Shown: positions 8,312 through 17,930 of the stretch, piece after piece
How positions within the stretch are numbered: the first letter of the stretch is position 1
Layout of the letters: every line of letters begins with the position of its first letter
Assembly (NCBI RefSeq): GCF_021191635.1
Contig: NZ_JAIWPR010000033.1
Location: forward strand, 1-45,194
DNA from: Alterluteimonas quercicellularis
GTDB lineage: Bacteria > Pseudomonadota > Gammaproteobacteria > Xanthomonadales > Xanthomonadaceae
Length of the DNA: 45,194 nucleotides
Reading direction: 5' to 3'
Program-made: the position numbers and the translations under genes
The notes under the pieces: generated by a model
What the model was told of the DNA's origin: nothing
Databases searched by the model: none
The model's input: only the letters and a program-made list of their open reading frames with translations

Positions 8312-8941
8312 ATGACCGGACTTCGCCTCCCCGCCCCGTTCCGTCCGCTCGTCGCGCTCGGCGTCCTGGCGCTCGCGGCCTGCGGCCCCGGCGCGCCCGC
8401 GGCGGTCGCCCCCGAGACGTCGCCCGATACGCCCCCGCCGTCTTCAGCGCAGCCGCAAGGCCTGGCGGAACAACTCGGCGCACGCTGCGCGGATGCCGCC
8501 ACCGGACGCGACTGCGTCATCGGCAACCTGGAGGCCGGCGACTACTACGACATCGAGCTGTCCCCGCGCTGCGACGCCGAAGGCTTCTTCGCCGGCGTGT
8601 CCGCGCCCGAGGCGGTCGCGCTCGATGCGTTGCCCGTCACCGGCAGCGACGCCCGGCCCAACGCGGCGCTGTCCGAGGGCCAGTTCCTGTGCGTGCAGGC
8701 CATCGCCCGCAGCGGCCAGCAGCCGGCCTACTACTACGCGATCGCGATCGCACCCGGGGACGTGGCCGCCTGCCGAGGCGCGCCGGTCTGCGCGCGCTAC
8801 GGCGAGCGCCCGGTGCGGTGGCAGGCGCAGGTGCGGACCGGCACCGCCTGCACCGTGGACGCTCGCTGGCAGGGCGACTGCGCCCGCGGCTGGATCGCGG
8901 CCGACGCCCTCGACGTGTTCTCCAACGGGCTGGCCGAGTAG
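8312..8941 (+). CDS. Hypothetical lipoprotein
   Basis: A 209-residue protein with a lipoprotein signal: hydrophobic stretch VALGVLALAAC with the lipidated Cys at residue 24, then a Pro/Ala/Ser-rich linker. The mature domain has many paired cysteines (CADAATGRDC, SPRCDAEG, FLCVQA, ACRGAPVCARYG, ACTVD, GDCARG), suggesting disulphide bonds in the periplasm or on the outer membrane. No named family is recognised. The ATG at 8312 gives the signal peptide; the frame is open upstream to 8174 without coding character. Divergent from the exported protein gene at 7659-8135. Confidence 0.72.
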   Translation: MTGLRLPAPFRPLVALGVLALAACGPGAPAAVAPETSPDTPPPSSAQPQGLAEQLGARCADAATGRDCVIGNLEAGDYYDIELSPRCDAEGFFAGVSAPEAVALDALPVTGSDARPNAALSEGQFLCVQAIARSGQQPAYYYAIAIAPGDVAACRGAPVCARYGERPVRWQAQVRTGTACTVDARWQGDCARGWIAADALDVFSNGLAE

Positions 8942-9188
8942 CGCGCCCCGGCCCGGTCGCGGCCTTCGGGCGCGCGCCGTGCTACGCCAGCGGCAGCTTC
9001 AGCCCCACCGGGAATGACGATTTCGGATCGTGGCAGCCAGTCCGCCGGCAAAGGTGCAACGCACCGGCCTGGCTGGATGACGGCCTTCCTGCTGGCGAGG
9101 GCATCCAGCGCCGTTCATCCTGATGTTCCGCACTGCCGCGCCGAGCCGACCACAGCCCCGCCGAGGGCGATCCGAAGCCGTTCCGGGG

Positions 9189-9194
9189 TATAAT
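9189..9194 (+). promoter_or_regulatory. Perfect -10 box (TATAAT) for the small ORF at 9202
   Basis: TATAAT lies only 7 bases before the ATG at 9202, so the transcript would start at or within a base or two of the start codon (leaderless mRNA). No good -35 element is seen; the region 17 bases upstream reads GCGATC. A perfect -10 is conspicuous in a region of this GC content. Confidence 0.5.
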
Positions 9195-9201
9195 CCCAAC
9201 C

Positions 9202-9378
9202 ATGAAAGCGCCCAGCCGTCCCGCCGCCAAGCGCCCCTCCGGCCAGCGCCTCAAGGCGGCCATCGTGCGATCTGTGGCCAGTTCCACCGCCATCGAGACG
9301 GGCCAGCGCATCGACACGCTTGAGCGCACGCTGCGCGCCGGCAGCAGCAAGTACAGCCGTTTGAAGCTGGCCCGCTGA
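9202..9378 (+). CDS. Small basic protein, candidate Fic-associated partner
   Basis: A 58-residue ORF (start MKAPSRPAAKRPSGQRL, end SSKYSRLKLAR), strongly basic. The centre reads VRSVASSTAIETGQ. In sequence and spacing this resembles the inhibitory helix of Fic antitoxins (motif S/T-x-x-x-E-G/N), except that the residue after Glu is Thr. It is convergent with the fic gene and ends 15 bases before the fic stop, so its transcript could also be antisense to fic. Translation would start without a leader (TATAAT 7 bases upstream). It could instead be an unrelated small DNA- or RNA-binding protein. Confidence 0.5.
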   Translation: MKAPSRPAAKRPSGQRLKAAIVRSVASSTAIETGQRIDTLERTLRAGSSKYSRLKLAR

Positions 9379-9393
9379 GCCCACGGTCCCGTA

Positions 9394-10017
9394 TCACTCT
9401 CCCTGCTCGCTTCTCCATGCCTGCGTCACATGACGCCGCATGGGCGCATAGTCGCCCGCAAGCCCCGCGTGGATCGCGGCGATGTACCCGGCCTTGTCCT
9501 CGTCCCATCCGCTGTAATCCAGCGGCTCGTACCCTGCCTGCATGGCCATCACGTCGGCCAGCAAGCGGGAGAGGCGCCCGTTTCCCTCGCGGAACGGATG
9601 GATGAGGATGAACTCCACGTGCGTTTCGGCGATCGCCGCGATGGCAGTGGTCTCGTCCATATGGCAGGGGGTGTAGCGGGCAAGACAACCGCGATCGAAC
9701 GCCTCCAGCAGCCGCGGCACCTGCGCCGCGGCCGCAAAGTGGAAACCCCCCTTGCCCAGATTGACCGAGCGTTCGCGGCCAGCCCATTCGTACACGTTAC
9801 CCAGCCACAGTCGATGCCAGTGCTTGAGGTCGGTCACGGTGATGCGCCGGTCCGGAAATTCCTCCTCAAGTACCGCTTCATAAAGCTTGTGCAGCAGGGC
9901 GAGTTCGGCCTCGTCCATTTCCGACGGATCGGTGATGCCGAGCGTATTGCGTAGCACCCGCTGGCCCGAGCCAGCCTGGAACTCGCCCTCGACACCAGTG
10001 GCGTAGCGATCGCTCAC
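9394..10017 (-). CDS. Fic-domain protein (predicted AMP transferase)
   Basis: A 207-residue protein with the complete Fic active-site motif HPFREGNGRLSR starting at His140 (family consensus HxFx(D/E)GNGRxxR). It also has the upstream flap region (NLGKGGFHFA, about 87-94). Fic enzymes transfer AMP or another nucleotide moiety to target proteins, and many act as toxins held by an antitoxin carrying an S/TxxxE(G/N) inhibitory helix. No such motif is clear inside this protein, so a separate inhibitor (class I arrangement) is expected. The gene at 10030-10371 lies 12 bases upstream on the same strand. Both sit directly downstream of hutU and could be read from the hut promoter. Confidence 0.88.
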   Translation of the reverse strand: MSDRYATGVEGEFQAGSGQRVLRNTLGITDPSEMDEAELALLHKLYEAVLEEEFPDRRITVTDLKHWHRLWLGNVYEWAGRERSVNLGKGGFHFAAAAQVPRLLEAFDRGCLARYTPCHMDETTAIAAIAETHVEFILIHPFREGNGRLSRLLADVMAMQAGYEPLDYSGWDEDKAGYIAAIHAGLAGDYAPMRRHVTQAWRSEQGE

Positions 10018-10029
10018 GACGTCCGTCGC

Positions 10030-10371
10030 TCAGGTGCGAACGGAGCTGTGCATACATCGATCGCGTTGAAGATACTCGCATCCGAGAACGCGGACCTGCC
10101 CGAGCTTCTGTCGCCACTCTTCATAAGTGCGTATCAGCGCCTTGACCGGCTCCAGGCTAACCCTAACGCCGGCTCGGCGCAGCGACTCGATTGCCATACC
10201 CACGCTCGCCGAGCGTTCAAGTCCGGCTCGCCTCTTCGGGTCGTATGGCTCCGCCGCCTTCTTCAGGCAGTCTTCGGTCAGCCAGCCCGGCGCTTTGCGC
10301 AGGCGCCGATCGCCGGCGCCGCCTTCGAGCGAACGTAGCGTATCGATGAACTTCCGTTCCTGCTGGGTCAT
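10030..10371 (-). CDS. Hypothetical protein upstream of fic, possible VbhA-like antitoxin
   Basis: A 113-residue protein that starts MTQQERKFIDTLRSLEGG and is rich in Arg, Lys and Glu. The segment AIESLRRAGVRVSLEPVKAL (about residues 60-80) resembles the region following the inhibitory motif in VbhA-type Fic antitoxins, but the expected Glu of SxxxE(G) is Ala (SLRRAG). The last 20 residues look unrelated to the rest. The gene is 25 bases downstream of hutU and 12 bases upstream of fic, all on the same strand. It is either a diverged antitoxin or a different partner. The opposite strand also has an open frame here, which I regard as a shadow. Confidence 0.55.
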   Translation of the reverse strand: MTQQERKFIDTLRSLEGGAGDRRLRKAPGWLTEDCLKKAAEPYDPKRRAGLERSASVGMAIESLRRAGVRVSLEPVKALIRTYEEWRQKLGQVRVLGCEYLQRDRCMHSSVRT

Positions 10372-10396
10372 CGAGGCTTCCGGGTGAGTTCCGGGA

Positions 10397-12058
<1,662 letters not shown>

Positions 12059-12077
12059 CGGGGCGTCCTGGGAGAGG

Positions 12078-13613
12078 TCAGTCGTCGAGGCCGGGCAGCG
12101 GCAGGCCGGCCGCCGCCACCGCGCCGCCGCCGGTCACCAGCGCGGTGGCGGCCTGCAGGTCGGGGTGCACGTAGCGGTCCTCGTCCATCGCCGGCACCGC
12201 GTCGCGCAGCCGCGCGCGCACGGTCTCCAGCGCATCGCTGGAGCGCAGCGGCGCGTGGAAGTCGCAGCCCTGCGCGGCGGCCAGCAGCTCGATGCCGACC
12301 ACGTGCGCGGCGTTGGCGGCCATGCGCCGCAGCCGGCGCGCGCCGTGCGCGGCCATGGACACGTGGTCCTCCTGGTTGGCCGAGGTGGGGATGGAGTCCA
12401 CGCTCGCCGGGAACGCGCGCTGCTTGTTCTCCGACACCAGCGCCGCGGCGGTGACCTGCGGGATCATGAAGCCGGAGTTGAGGCCGGGGCGGGGCACCAG
12501 GAACGCCGGCAGGCCGGACAGCGCCGGGTCCACCAGCATGGCGACGCGGCGCTCGGAGATGGAGCCGATCTCGCAGACCGCCATCGCCAGCATGTCGGCG
12601 GCGAAGGCCACCGGCTCGGCGTGGAAGTTGCCGCCCGACAGCGCCTCGCCGGTGTCGGTGAACACCAGCGGGTTGTCGGAGACGCCGTTGGCCTCGTCGG
12701 CCAGGGTGTGCGCGGCCTGGCGCATCACGTCGAGCGCGGCGCCCATGACCTGCGGCTGGCAGCGCAGGCAGTACGGGTCCTGCACGCGCTCGTCGTGCTC
12801 CAGGTGCGAGGCGCGGATCGCCGAGCCGCGCATCAGCGCGCGCAGCGCGGCCGCCACTTCCTGCTGGCCGCGGTGGCGGCGCAGGGCGTGGATGCGCGGA
12901 TCGAACGGGGTGTCGGCGCCGCGCGCGGCCTCGGTGGACAGCGCGCCGGTCACCAGCGCGGTGCGGAACACGTCCTCGATCGCAAACAGCCCGGCCAGCG
13001 CGCAGGCGGTGGAGAACTGGGTGCCGTTGAGCAGGGCCAGGCCCTCCTTGGCCGCCAGTTCCACCGGCGCGAGGCCGGCGCGGCGCAGCGCATCGGCGGC
13101 GGGCATGCGCTCGCCGGCGTGGAAGGCCTCGCCCACGCCCAGCATCGTCGCGGCCATGTGCGCCAGCGGCGCGAGGTCGCCGGAGGCGCCGACCGAGCCC
13201 TGCGCCGGCACCAGCGGCAGCACGTCGCGCTGCAGCATGGCCTCCAGCAGGGCGAGCGTCTCCGGGCGGACGCCCGAGGCGCCGTGGGCGAGGCTGGCGA
13301 GCTTCAGCGCCAGCATCAGCCGCACCTCCGGCGCCGGCAGCGGCTCGCCCACGCCGGCGGCGTGCGAGAGCACGATGTTGCGCTGGAGCGTGGCCAGGTC
13401 GGCGGCCTCGATGCGCACGCTGGCGAGCTTGCCGAAGCCGGTGTTGATGCCGTAGACCGGCGCGCCGCGCGCGACGATCGCCTCCACGGTCTCGGCGCTG
13501 CGGCGCACGGCCTCGGCGGTGGCGGGATCGATCGCGACGGAGGCGCCGCCGAGGACGGCGCGCCAGTGCGCCAGCGGCACGGCGCCGGGGCGGAGAAGCA
13601 GCGGTGCGGTCAA
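12078..13613 (-). CDS. hutH: Histidine ammonia-lyase
   Basis: A 511-residue enzyme that deaminates histidine to urocanate. The Ala-Ser-Gly triad that forms the MIO cofactor is visible in [14 protein letters not shown], and [13 protein letters not shown] is typical of the family. No ATG fits: I chose TTG at 13613 (giving [10 protein letters not shown]) because AGGGAG precedes it at the right distance and the length then matches the family. The longer open frame to 13706 would run through the operator. The HutC-like operator lies 26 bases upstream. Divergent from hutC. Confidence 0.96.
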   Translation of the reverse strand: MTAPLLLRPGAVPLAHWRAVLGGASVAIDPATAEAVRRSAETVEAIVARGAPVYGINTGFGKLASVRIEAADLATLQRNIVLSHAAGVGEPLPAPEVRLMLALKLASLAHGASGVRPETLALLEAMLQRDVLPLVPAQGSVGASGDLAPLAHMAATMLGVGEAFHAGERMPAADALRRAGLAPVELAAKEGLALLNGTQFSTACALAGLFAIEDVFRTALVTGALSTEAARGADTPFDPRIHALRRHRGQQEVAAALRALMRGSAIRASHLEHDERVQDPYCLRCQPQVMGAALDVMRQAAHTLADEANGVSDNPLVFTDTGEALSGGNFHAEPVAFAADMLAMAVCEIGSISERRVAMLVDPALSGLPAFLVPRPGLNSGFMIPQVTAAALVSENKQRAFPASVDSIPTSANQEDHVSMAAHGARRLRRMAANAAHVVGIELLAAAQGCDFHAPLRSSDALETVRARLRDAVPAMDEDRYVHPDLQAATALVTGGGAVAAAGLPLPGLDD

Positions 13614-13638
13614 GACGATCTCCCTGGCGTCCGATTTA

Positions 13639-13649
13639 TGTCTATACAA
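13639..13649. promoter_or_regulatory. HutC-like operator between hutH and hutC
   Basis: TGTCTATACAA (reverse strand TTGTATAGACA) is an imperfect palindrome of the TGT-ATA-ACA kind bound by HutC and related GntR regulators. It lies in the hutH-hutC divergent gap. On the + strand it overlaps TACAAT (13645-13650), a good -10 for hutC, and it is close to the hutH start on the other strand. It would therefore allow HutC to repress both its own gene and hutHU, with urocanate as the usual inducer. Confidence 0.75.
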
Positions 13650-13737
13650 TAATGGGGCGACCTCGCCGTCGTCCAGACGGTCCCGGCCCGGCGCCGTGGA
13701 CACCACGGTTCCCCCCTACCTTCGGAGCCTCCCTCGC

Positions 13738-14463
13738 ATGGAGACCGCGGTTGCCGTTCCCCTCAACCAGCGCATCCGCGAGGACATCGAACGGCGCATC
13801 CGCAGCGGCGAGTGGCCGCCCGGGCATCGCGTCCCGCCCGAGCACGAGCTGATGGAGGACTACGGCTGCTCGCGGATGACGGTCAACCGCGCGCTCACCA
13901 CGCTGGCGCAGGCGGGGCTCGTCGTGCGGCGGCGCAAGTCGGGCAGCTTCGTGCGCGCGCCCGACCCGCAGATCGAATCGGTGGCGCTGCAAATCCCGGA
14001 CATCCCGGTGGAGGTGGCGCAGCGCGGGCACGCCTACCGCTTCCGCCTGCTGTCGCGGCGCCGGCGTACGGCCAGGCGGCGCACGCCGCACGAGATGGAA
14101 CTGGCCGACGCGCAGGGCCGCGTGCTGGAACTGCGCGGCGTGCACCTGGCCGACGGCCGGCCGTTCGCGCTGGAGACGCGGCTGCTCAATCCGGACGCGG
14201 TGCCGGGCGCGCTGACGATGGACTTCTCCGACACCGCGCCGGGCAGCTGGCTGCTGCGCTCGATCCCGTGGACGCGCGCGCGCCACCGCATCGGCGCGGT
14301 GGCCGCCGACGAGGACCAGGCCGGGACGCTGCAGGCGCCGGCCGGGACCGCCTGCCTGCTGATCGAGCGGCAGACCTGGCGCGGCGCGGAATGCGTGACC
14401 TTCGTGCGGCAGCTGTTCCTCGGCGGGCGCTACGAACTGGTCGCGGGCGCGGGCCCCGCCTGA
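13738..14463 (+). CDS. hutC: GntR/HutC-family histidine utilisation repressor
   Basis: A 241-residue transcription regulator. The N-terminal winged helix-turn-helix (about residues 8-75) is seen as IREDIERRIRSGEWPPGHRV, PPEHELMEDYGCSRMTVNRAL and GLVVRRRKSGSFV. The C-terminal UTRA effector domain (about 95-235) includes LELRGVHLADGRPFALETR and ECVTFVRQLFLGGRYELVA. In the family, urocanate binding releases the repressor from hut operators. It is divergent from hutHU with an operator in the gap. Its stop lies 74 bases before a second similar operator that fronts the CopL-receptor cluster. Start at ATG 13738, preceded by GGAG. Confidence 0.95.
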   Translation: METAVAVPLNQRIREDIERRIRSGEWPPGHRVPPEHELMEDYGCSRMTVNRALTTLAQAGLVVRRRKSGSFVRAPDPQIESVALQIPDIPVEVAQRGHAYRFRLLSRRRRTARRRTPHEMELADAQGRVLELRGVHLADGRPFALETRLLNPDAVPGALTMDFSDTAPGSWLLRSIPWTRARHRIGAVAADEDQAGTLQAPAGTACLLIERQTWRGAECVTFVRQLFLGGRYELVAGAGPA

Positions 14464-14498
14464 ACGGGCGCGCGTGCAGGTCTTCCGTGAAGAAAGCG

Positions 14499-14526
14499 TT
14501 GACACCGGCGCGACACGCGTGATAAC
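14499..14526 (+). promoter_or_regulatory. Predicted sigma-70 promoter of the CopL-receptor cluster
   Basis: TTGACA (14499-14504, perfect -35) is followed after 16 bases by GATAAC (14521-14526, four of six consensus positions). Transcription would begin near 14533, just ahead of the operator-like palindrome at 14537-14550 and about 45 bases before the ATG at 14578. Confidence 0.6.
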
Positions 14527-14536
14527 TGTGACGGCG

Positions 14537-14550
14537 TTGGTATATACAAA
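14537..14550. promoter_or_regulatory. Second HutC-like operator, downstream of the 14499 promoter
   Basis: TTGGTATATACAAA contains the perfect 8-base palindrome GTATATAC and is symmetric over 14 bases apart from one position in each half. Over an 11-base core (TGGTATATACA here, TTGTATAGACA at hutH) 9 positions agree. It covers roughly +4 to +17 of the predicted transcript, a classic repressor site. HutC, whose gene ends 73 bases upstream, is the obvious candidate, but other GntR proteins recognise similar sequences. Confidence 0.6.
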
Positions 14551-14577
14551 TAGCCGCGGCCCCATTCAGCGTCCGAA

Positions 14578-15060
14578 ATGCACGCCAAGCCCCTCCTCCT
14601 GCGCGTCTTGCTGAGCCTGATGCTCTGCCTCAACGGCAGCACGGCGCTGTGGGCGTCCGCAGGCATGGCGCTGGAGCCCGGGCACCTGGCGGACCACGCC
14701 GGCGCGGACGGCACGACCGACGATCGTCACGGCGATGGCATCCCGGTCGACGATCGCCACGGCGATCATCGCGGCCTCCCCGGCGCCTGCACCGACGCCG
14801 GCGACCCGGCCGCCTGCGTCGCGTCCGCCGGGGAGCGTATGGCCTCCGACGACCATCGCCACGCCGACGGCGAACGCTGCGACTGCGGCGCCGGCATGAT
14901 CGCCGGCTGCGCCTGCAACTGCGCCTATCCCGCGGGCGCCATCGACGTGACGGTGCCGTTCGCCGGCCGCCACGCCCTGCGCAGCGAACCGCCGCTGCAC
15001 GTCGAGATCCTCGCCCCGCAACGGGCCAGCAGCAAGATCTTCCGACCTCCGATCAGCTGA
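14578..15060 (+). CDS. CopL-like metal-binding protein
   Basis: A 160-residue exported protein. The N-terminus (LLLRVLLSLMLCLNGSTAL) matches the start typical of CopL-family metal-binding proteins that lie upstream of copper genes in xanthomonads. The middle is rich in His and Asp, with DDRHGD occurring twice (encoded by near-identical 18-base repeats at about 14719-14770). A Cys-rich tail follows: CDCGAGMIAGCACNCAYP. These residues could bind copper or another soft metal in the periplasm. It is the first gene after the promoter and operator described above, and the receptor gene begins 103 bases later. Family assignment rests on the N-terminus and composition. Confidence 0.7.
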   Translation: MHAKPLLLRVLLSLMLCLNGSTALWASAGMALEPGHLADHAGADGTTDDRHGDGIPVDDRHGDHRGLPGACTDAGDPAACVASAGERMASDDHRHADGERCDCGAGMIAGCACNCAYPAGAIDVTVPFAGRHALRSEPPLHVEILAPQRASSKIFRPPIS

Positions 15061-15163
15061 TCCGCGTCGCTATCACGGCATGCCTGCCGCGACGCGCGCG
15101 TCGCGCGCCTCGCCCATGCCCGCCACGCCAGATCGATTCCAGCTGCCTTCCGGAGAACCTCCC

Positions 15164-17866
15164 ATGCCGTTCCACCGCCATCATCTCGCCCTGGCGATCA
15201 GCGCACTGCTGGCCGCCGGGCCCGCCGCCGCGCAGTCGAGCGCGGCGCAGGACGAATCCGCCACCAACCTCGACGCGGTCACCGTCACCGGCACCCACAT
15301 CAAGGGCGCGCAACTGTCGGGCGTGGGCCCGGTCAGCGTGGTCGACGCCGAGACCATCGCGCGCTCGGGCGCCACCTCGGTCGAATCGCTGCTGCAGCGC
15401 CTGCCGGCCTCGGCCGGCTTCGCCGGCAACCAGGGCAACGCCTACTGGACCGGCAACGGCTACGGCACCACCCAGGTCAACCTGCGCGGCATCGGCATCA
15501 ACCGCACCCTGGTGCTGCTCAACGGCCGCCGCATCGTCAACGGCGGCACCGGCGCCAACAGCTCGGTCGACCTCAACGTCGTCCCGGTGGCGATCATCGA
15601 GCGCATCGAGGTGCTCAAGGACGGCGCGTCGGCCATCTACGGCGCCGACGCCGTCGCCGGCGTGGTCAACATCATCACCAAGCGCGGCATCGAAGGCGCC
15701 GAACTGGGCCTGCGCTACGGCGAGACCTTCCAGGGCGACGGCGCCGACCAGGCCGCCGACCTCGTCTGGGGCACCACCGGCGAGCGCGGCTCGCTGATGG
15801 CGGCGCTGAGCTACTCCGAGGGCAAGGCGGTCAACATGGCCAGCCGCGCGCCCTGCGGCCTGGGCGAGGTGAACGGCGAGCTGCAGTGCGTGGGCAGCTC
15901 GGCCACGATCGGCGGCCGCGCGCTGCTGGCCGACGGCCGCATGGTGAACTTCAACCAGGAGCCGGGCGGCGACGGCGACTTCTACGAGCCCTACGCCAGC
16001 CGCCACAACTACAACGGCAACCCCACGCTCAACGCGGTCAATCCGATCAAGCGCACCAGCTTCAGCGTGTTCGGCGACCTGGCGTTGAACGACAGCGTCG
16101 ACCTGTTCACCGAGCTGATGTTCACCAACCGCCGCTCCAACCAGCTGGCCACGGCCGGCTCGGTCGGGCAGTACCGGCCGATCCGCATCGCCGCCGACCA
16201 CCCCACCAATCCGACCGGCCAGGACCTGACCCTGGTGCGGCGCCGGCTGGAGGAAGCGGGCCCGCGCGAGTTCTACCAGGACGTCGACACCTGGCGCGTG
16301 GTGGCCGGGCTCGACGGGCAGTTCGCCGACGGCTGGAACTGGAGCGCGGCGATCAACTACGGCCGCAACACCGGCATCGACGGCTCCACCAACGTCGCCA
16401 ACCTCGACCGCGTCGCGCAGACGCTCGACACCGCGGTGTGCAGCGACGCGCCCGGCGCGGCGATCCCCTGCGGCGACTACCTGGGCTACGGCGACCTCAC
16501 CCCCGCCGTGCTCGACTACATCATGTTCACCACCCGCGACAGCGGCGGCAACGAGCAGCGCAGCTTCACCGCCAACGTCAGCGGCCAGCCGTTCGAGCTG
16601 CCGGCCGGCTGGATGGGCTTCGCCGCCGGCATCGAGCTGCGCAACGACCGCGGCTGGCGCGACCCGGACATCCTGACCCAGCTGGGCATCGCCAACAGCA
16701 ACGCGCAGCAGCGCATCGACGGCGAGTACGACGCGCGCGAGGCGTTCGCGGAAGTCTCGGTGCCGCTGCTGGAGGGCCGCCCGGGCGCCGAGCTGCTCAC
16801 CTTCAACGCCGCGGTGCGCTATTCCGACTACGACCTGTTCGGCGGCGACACCAACTACAAGCTGGGCCTCGACTGGCAGGCCACGTCCGCGCTGAAGATG
16901 CGCGCCACCTACGCCACCGCGTTCCGCATCCCGAACATCCCGGAGCTGTTCGGCGGCGTCAGCGAGGGCAACCTCACCACCACCGACCCGTGCAGCGGCT
17001 GGAGCGCCGCGGACCCGTCCTCCAACGTCTACCGCAACTGCCAGGCCGACGGCCTGCCGGTCGGCTACACCCAGCTCGGCAACACCGTGCTGACCCGCAC
17101 CGGCGGCAACATCGAGCTGCAGCCCGAGGACGCCAAGACCTTCACCATCGGCACGGTGTGGACCCCCGCCTTCGCGCCCGGCCTGACCTTCACCGCGGAC
17201 TGGTTCGACATCCGCATCGAGAACGCCATCCAGAGCGTGGCCGGCTCCACCAAGCTGTCGCTTTGCTACAACAGCGACGGCCTGTCGCACCCGTTCTGCA
17301 GCGACAGCAACTTCACCCGCAACCCGGTCACCGGCGAGATCGATTTCCTGTCCGCGCAGCCGGTCAACGCCGCCAGCGAACGGATCTCGGGCATCGACCT
17401 GGGGCTGCTGTACGAGTTCGCGTTCGCCGGGCTCGACGCCACCTTCGACCTCGACGTCTCCTACCTGGACCGCTACGACCTGACCCCGTTCCCGGGCGGC
17501 AACACCATCGAGTACGCCGGCAAGATCACCGGCGGCCGCGGCAGCTTCGCCAAGTGGCGCTCGTTCGGCTCGCTGGTGCTGGCGCAGGGGCCGTGGTCGG
17601 GCTCGTGGAGCGTGCAGTACATCGGCGGCGCCGACGACATCAACGCCTCGCCAGGCGACATCGGCGACCACGCGGGCAGCCTGACCTACCACAACCTGCA
17701 GCTGCAGTACGCGGTGAACCAGGCCTTCGACATCGCCCTGGGCGTGGACAACCTGTTCGACAAGCAGGCGCCCTTCATCCAGAGCTACACCGACGCCAAC
17801 ACCGACACGATGACCTACGACCTGCTCGGCCGGCGCTGGAACGCCAAGCTGAGCTATCGCTGGTGA
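15164..17866 (+). CDS. TonB-dependent outer-membrane receptor
   Basis: A 900-residue receptor with a signal peptide (ending AAAQS), a plug domain (VTVTGTHIKGAQ, VESLLQRLPASAGF, VNLRGIGINRTLVLLNGRRI, EVLKDGASAIYGADAVAGVV) and a beta-barrel ending in the terminal aromatic (LSYRW). It has no STN domain, so it is a transporter and not a sigma-linked transducer. Several Cys pairs in barrel loops (CGLGEVNGELQC, CSDAPGAAIPC, CYNSDGLSHPFC) suggest surface disulphides. The context of a CopL-like protein upstream and PepSY reductase genes downstream points to a metal or metal complex as cargo. The HutC-like site suggests a histidine connection. Start at ATG 15164 with GGAGA upstream; the earlier in-frame ATG lacks a signal peptide. 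Confidence 0.93.
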   Translation: MPFHRHHLALAISALLAAGPAAAQSSAAQDESATNLDAVTVTGTHIKGAQLSGVGPVSVVDAETIARSGATSVESLLQRLPASAGFAGNQGNAYWTGNGYGTTQVNLRGIGINRTLVLLNGRRIVNGGTGANSSVDLNVVPVAIIERIEVLKDGASAIYGADAVAGVVNIITKRGIEGAELGLRYGETFQGDGADQAADLVWGTTGERGSLMAALSYSEGKAVNMASRAPCGLGEVNGELQCVGSSATIGGRALLADGRMVNFNQEPGGDGDFYEPYASRHNYNGNPTLNAVNPIKRTSFSVFGDLALNDSVDLFTELMFTNRRSNQLATAGSVGQYRPIRIAADHPTNPTGQDLTLVRRRLEEAGPREFYQDVDTWRVVAGLDGQFADGWNWSAAINYGRNTGIDGSTNVANLDRVAQTLDTAVCSDAPGAAIPCGDYLGYGDLTPAVLDYIMFTTRDSGGNEQRSFTANVSGQPFELPAGWMGFAAGIELRNDRGWRDPDILTQLGIANSNAQQRIDGEYDAREAFAEVSVPLLEGRPGAELLTFNAAVRYSDYDLFGGDTNYKLGLDWQATSALKMRATYATAFRIPNIPELFGGVSEGNLTTTDPCSGWSAADPSSNVYRNCQADGLPVGYTQLGNTVLTRTGGNIELQPEDAKTFTIGTVWTPAFAPGLTFTADWFDIRIENAIQSVAGSTKLSLCYNSDGLSHPFCSDSNFTRNPVTGEIDFLSAQPVNAASERISGIDLGLLYEFAFAGLDATFDLDVSYLDRYDLTPFPGGNTIEYAGKITGGRGSFAKWRSFGSLVLAQGPWSGSWSVQYIGGADDINASPGDIGDHAGSLTYHNLQLQYAVNQAFDIALGVDNLFDKQAPFIQSYTDANTDTMTYDLLGRRWNAKLSYRW

Positions 17867-17871
17867 CGCGG

Positions 17872-17900
17872 GCGGGGGGCCGGCCGCGCCGTCCCCCCGC
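17872..17900 (+). other. GC hairpin between receptor and PepSY genes
   Basis: GCGGGGGG (17872-17879) pairs perfectly with CCCCCCGC (17893-17900) across a 13-base loop. There is no T-run after it, so it is not a standard terminator. In the 64-base gap after the receptor gene it could stabilise the upstream mRNA end or lower read-through into the PepSY genes. Confidence 0.4.
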
Positions 17901-17930
17901 GCATGTCCGACATCGCATCGGGGGGTTCGC

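Noticed and set aside
10048..10338. A 96-codon + strand frame opposite the gene upstream of fic
   Set aside because: The minus strand is favoured by operon-like spacing with hutU and fic and by the antitoxin-like segment; the + frame has no ribosome site and no recognised motif. Some doubt remains.
13614..13706. N-terminal extension of hutH to an ATG at 13706
   Set aside because: It would translate through the HutC operator and make the protein about 30 residues too long; TTG at 13613 has a good ribosome site.
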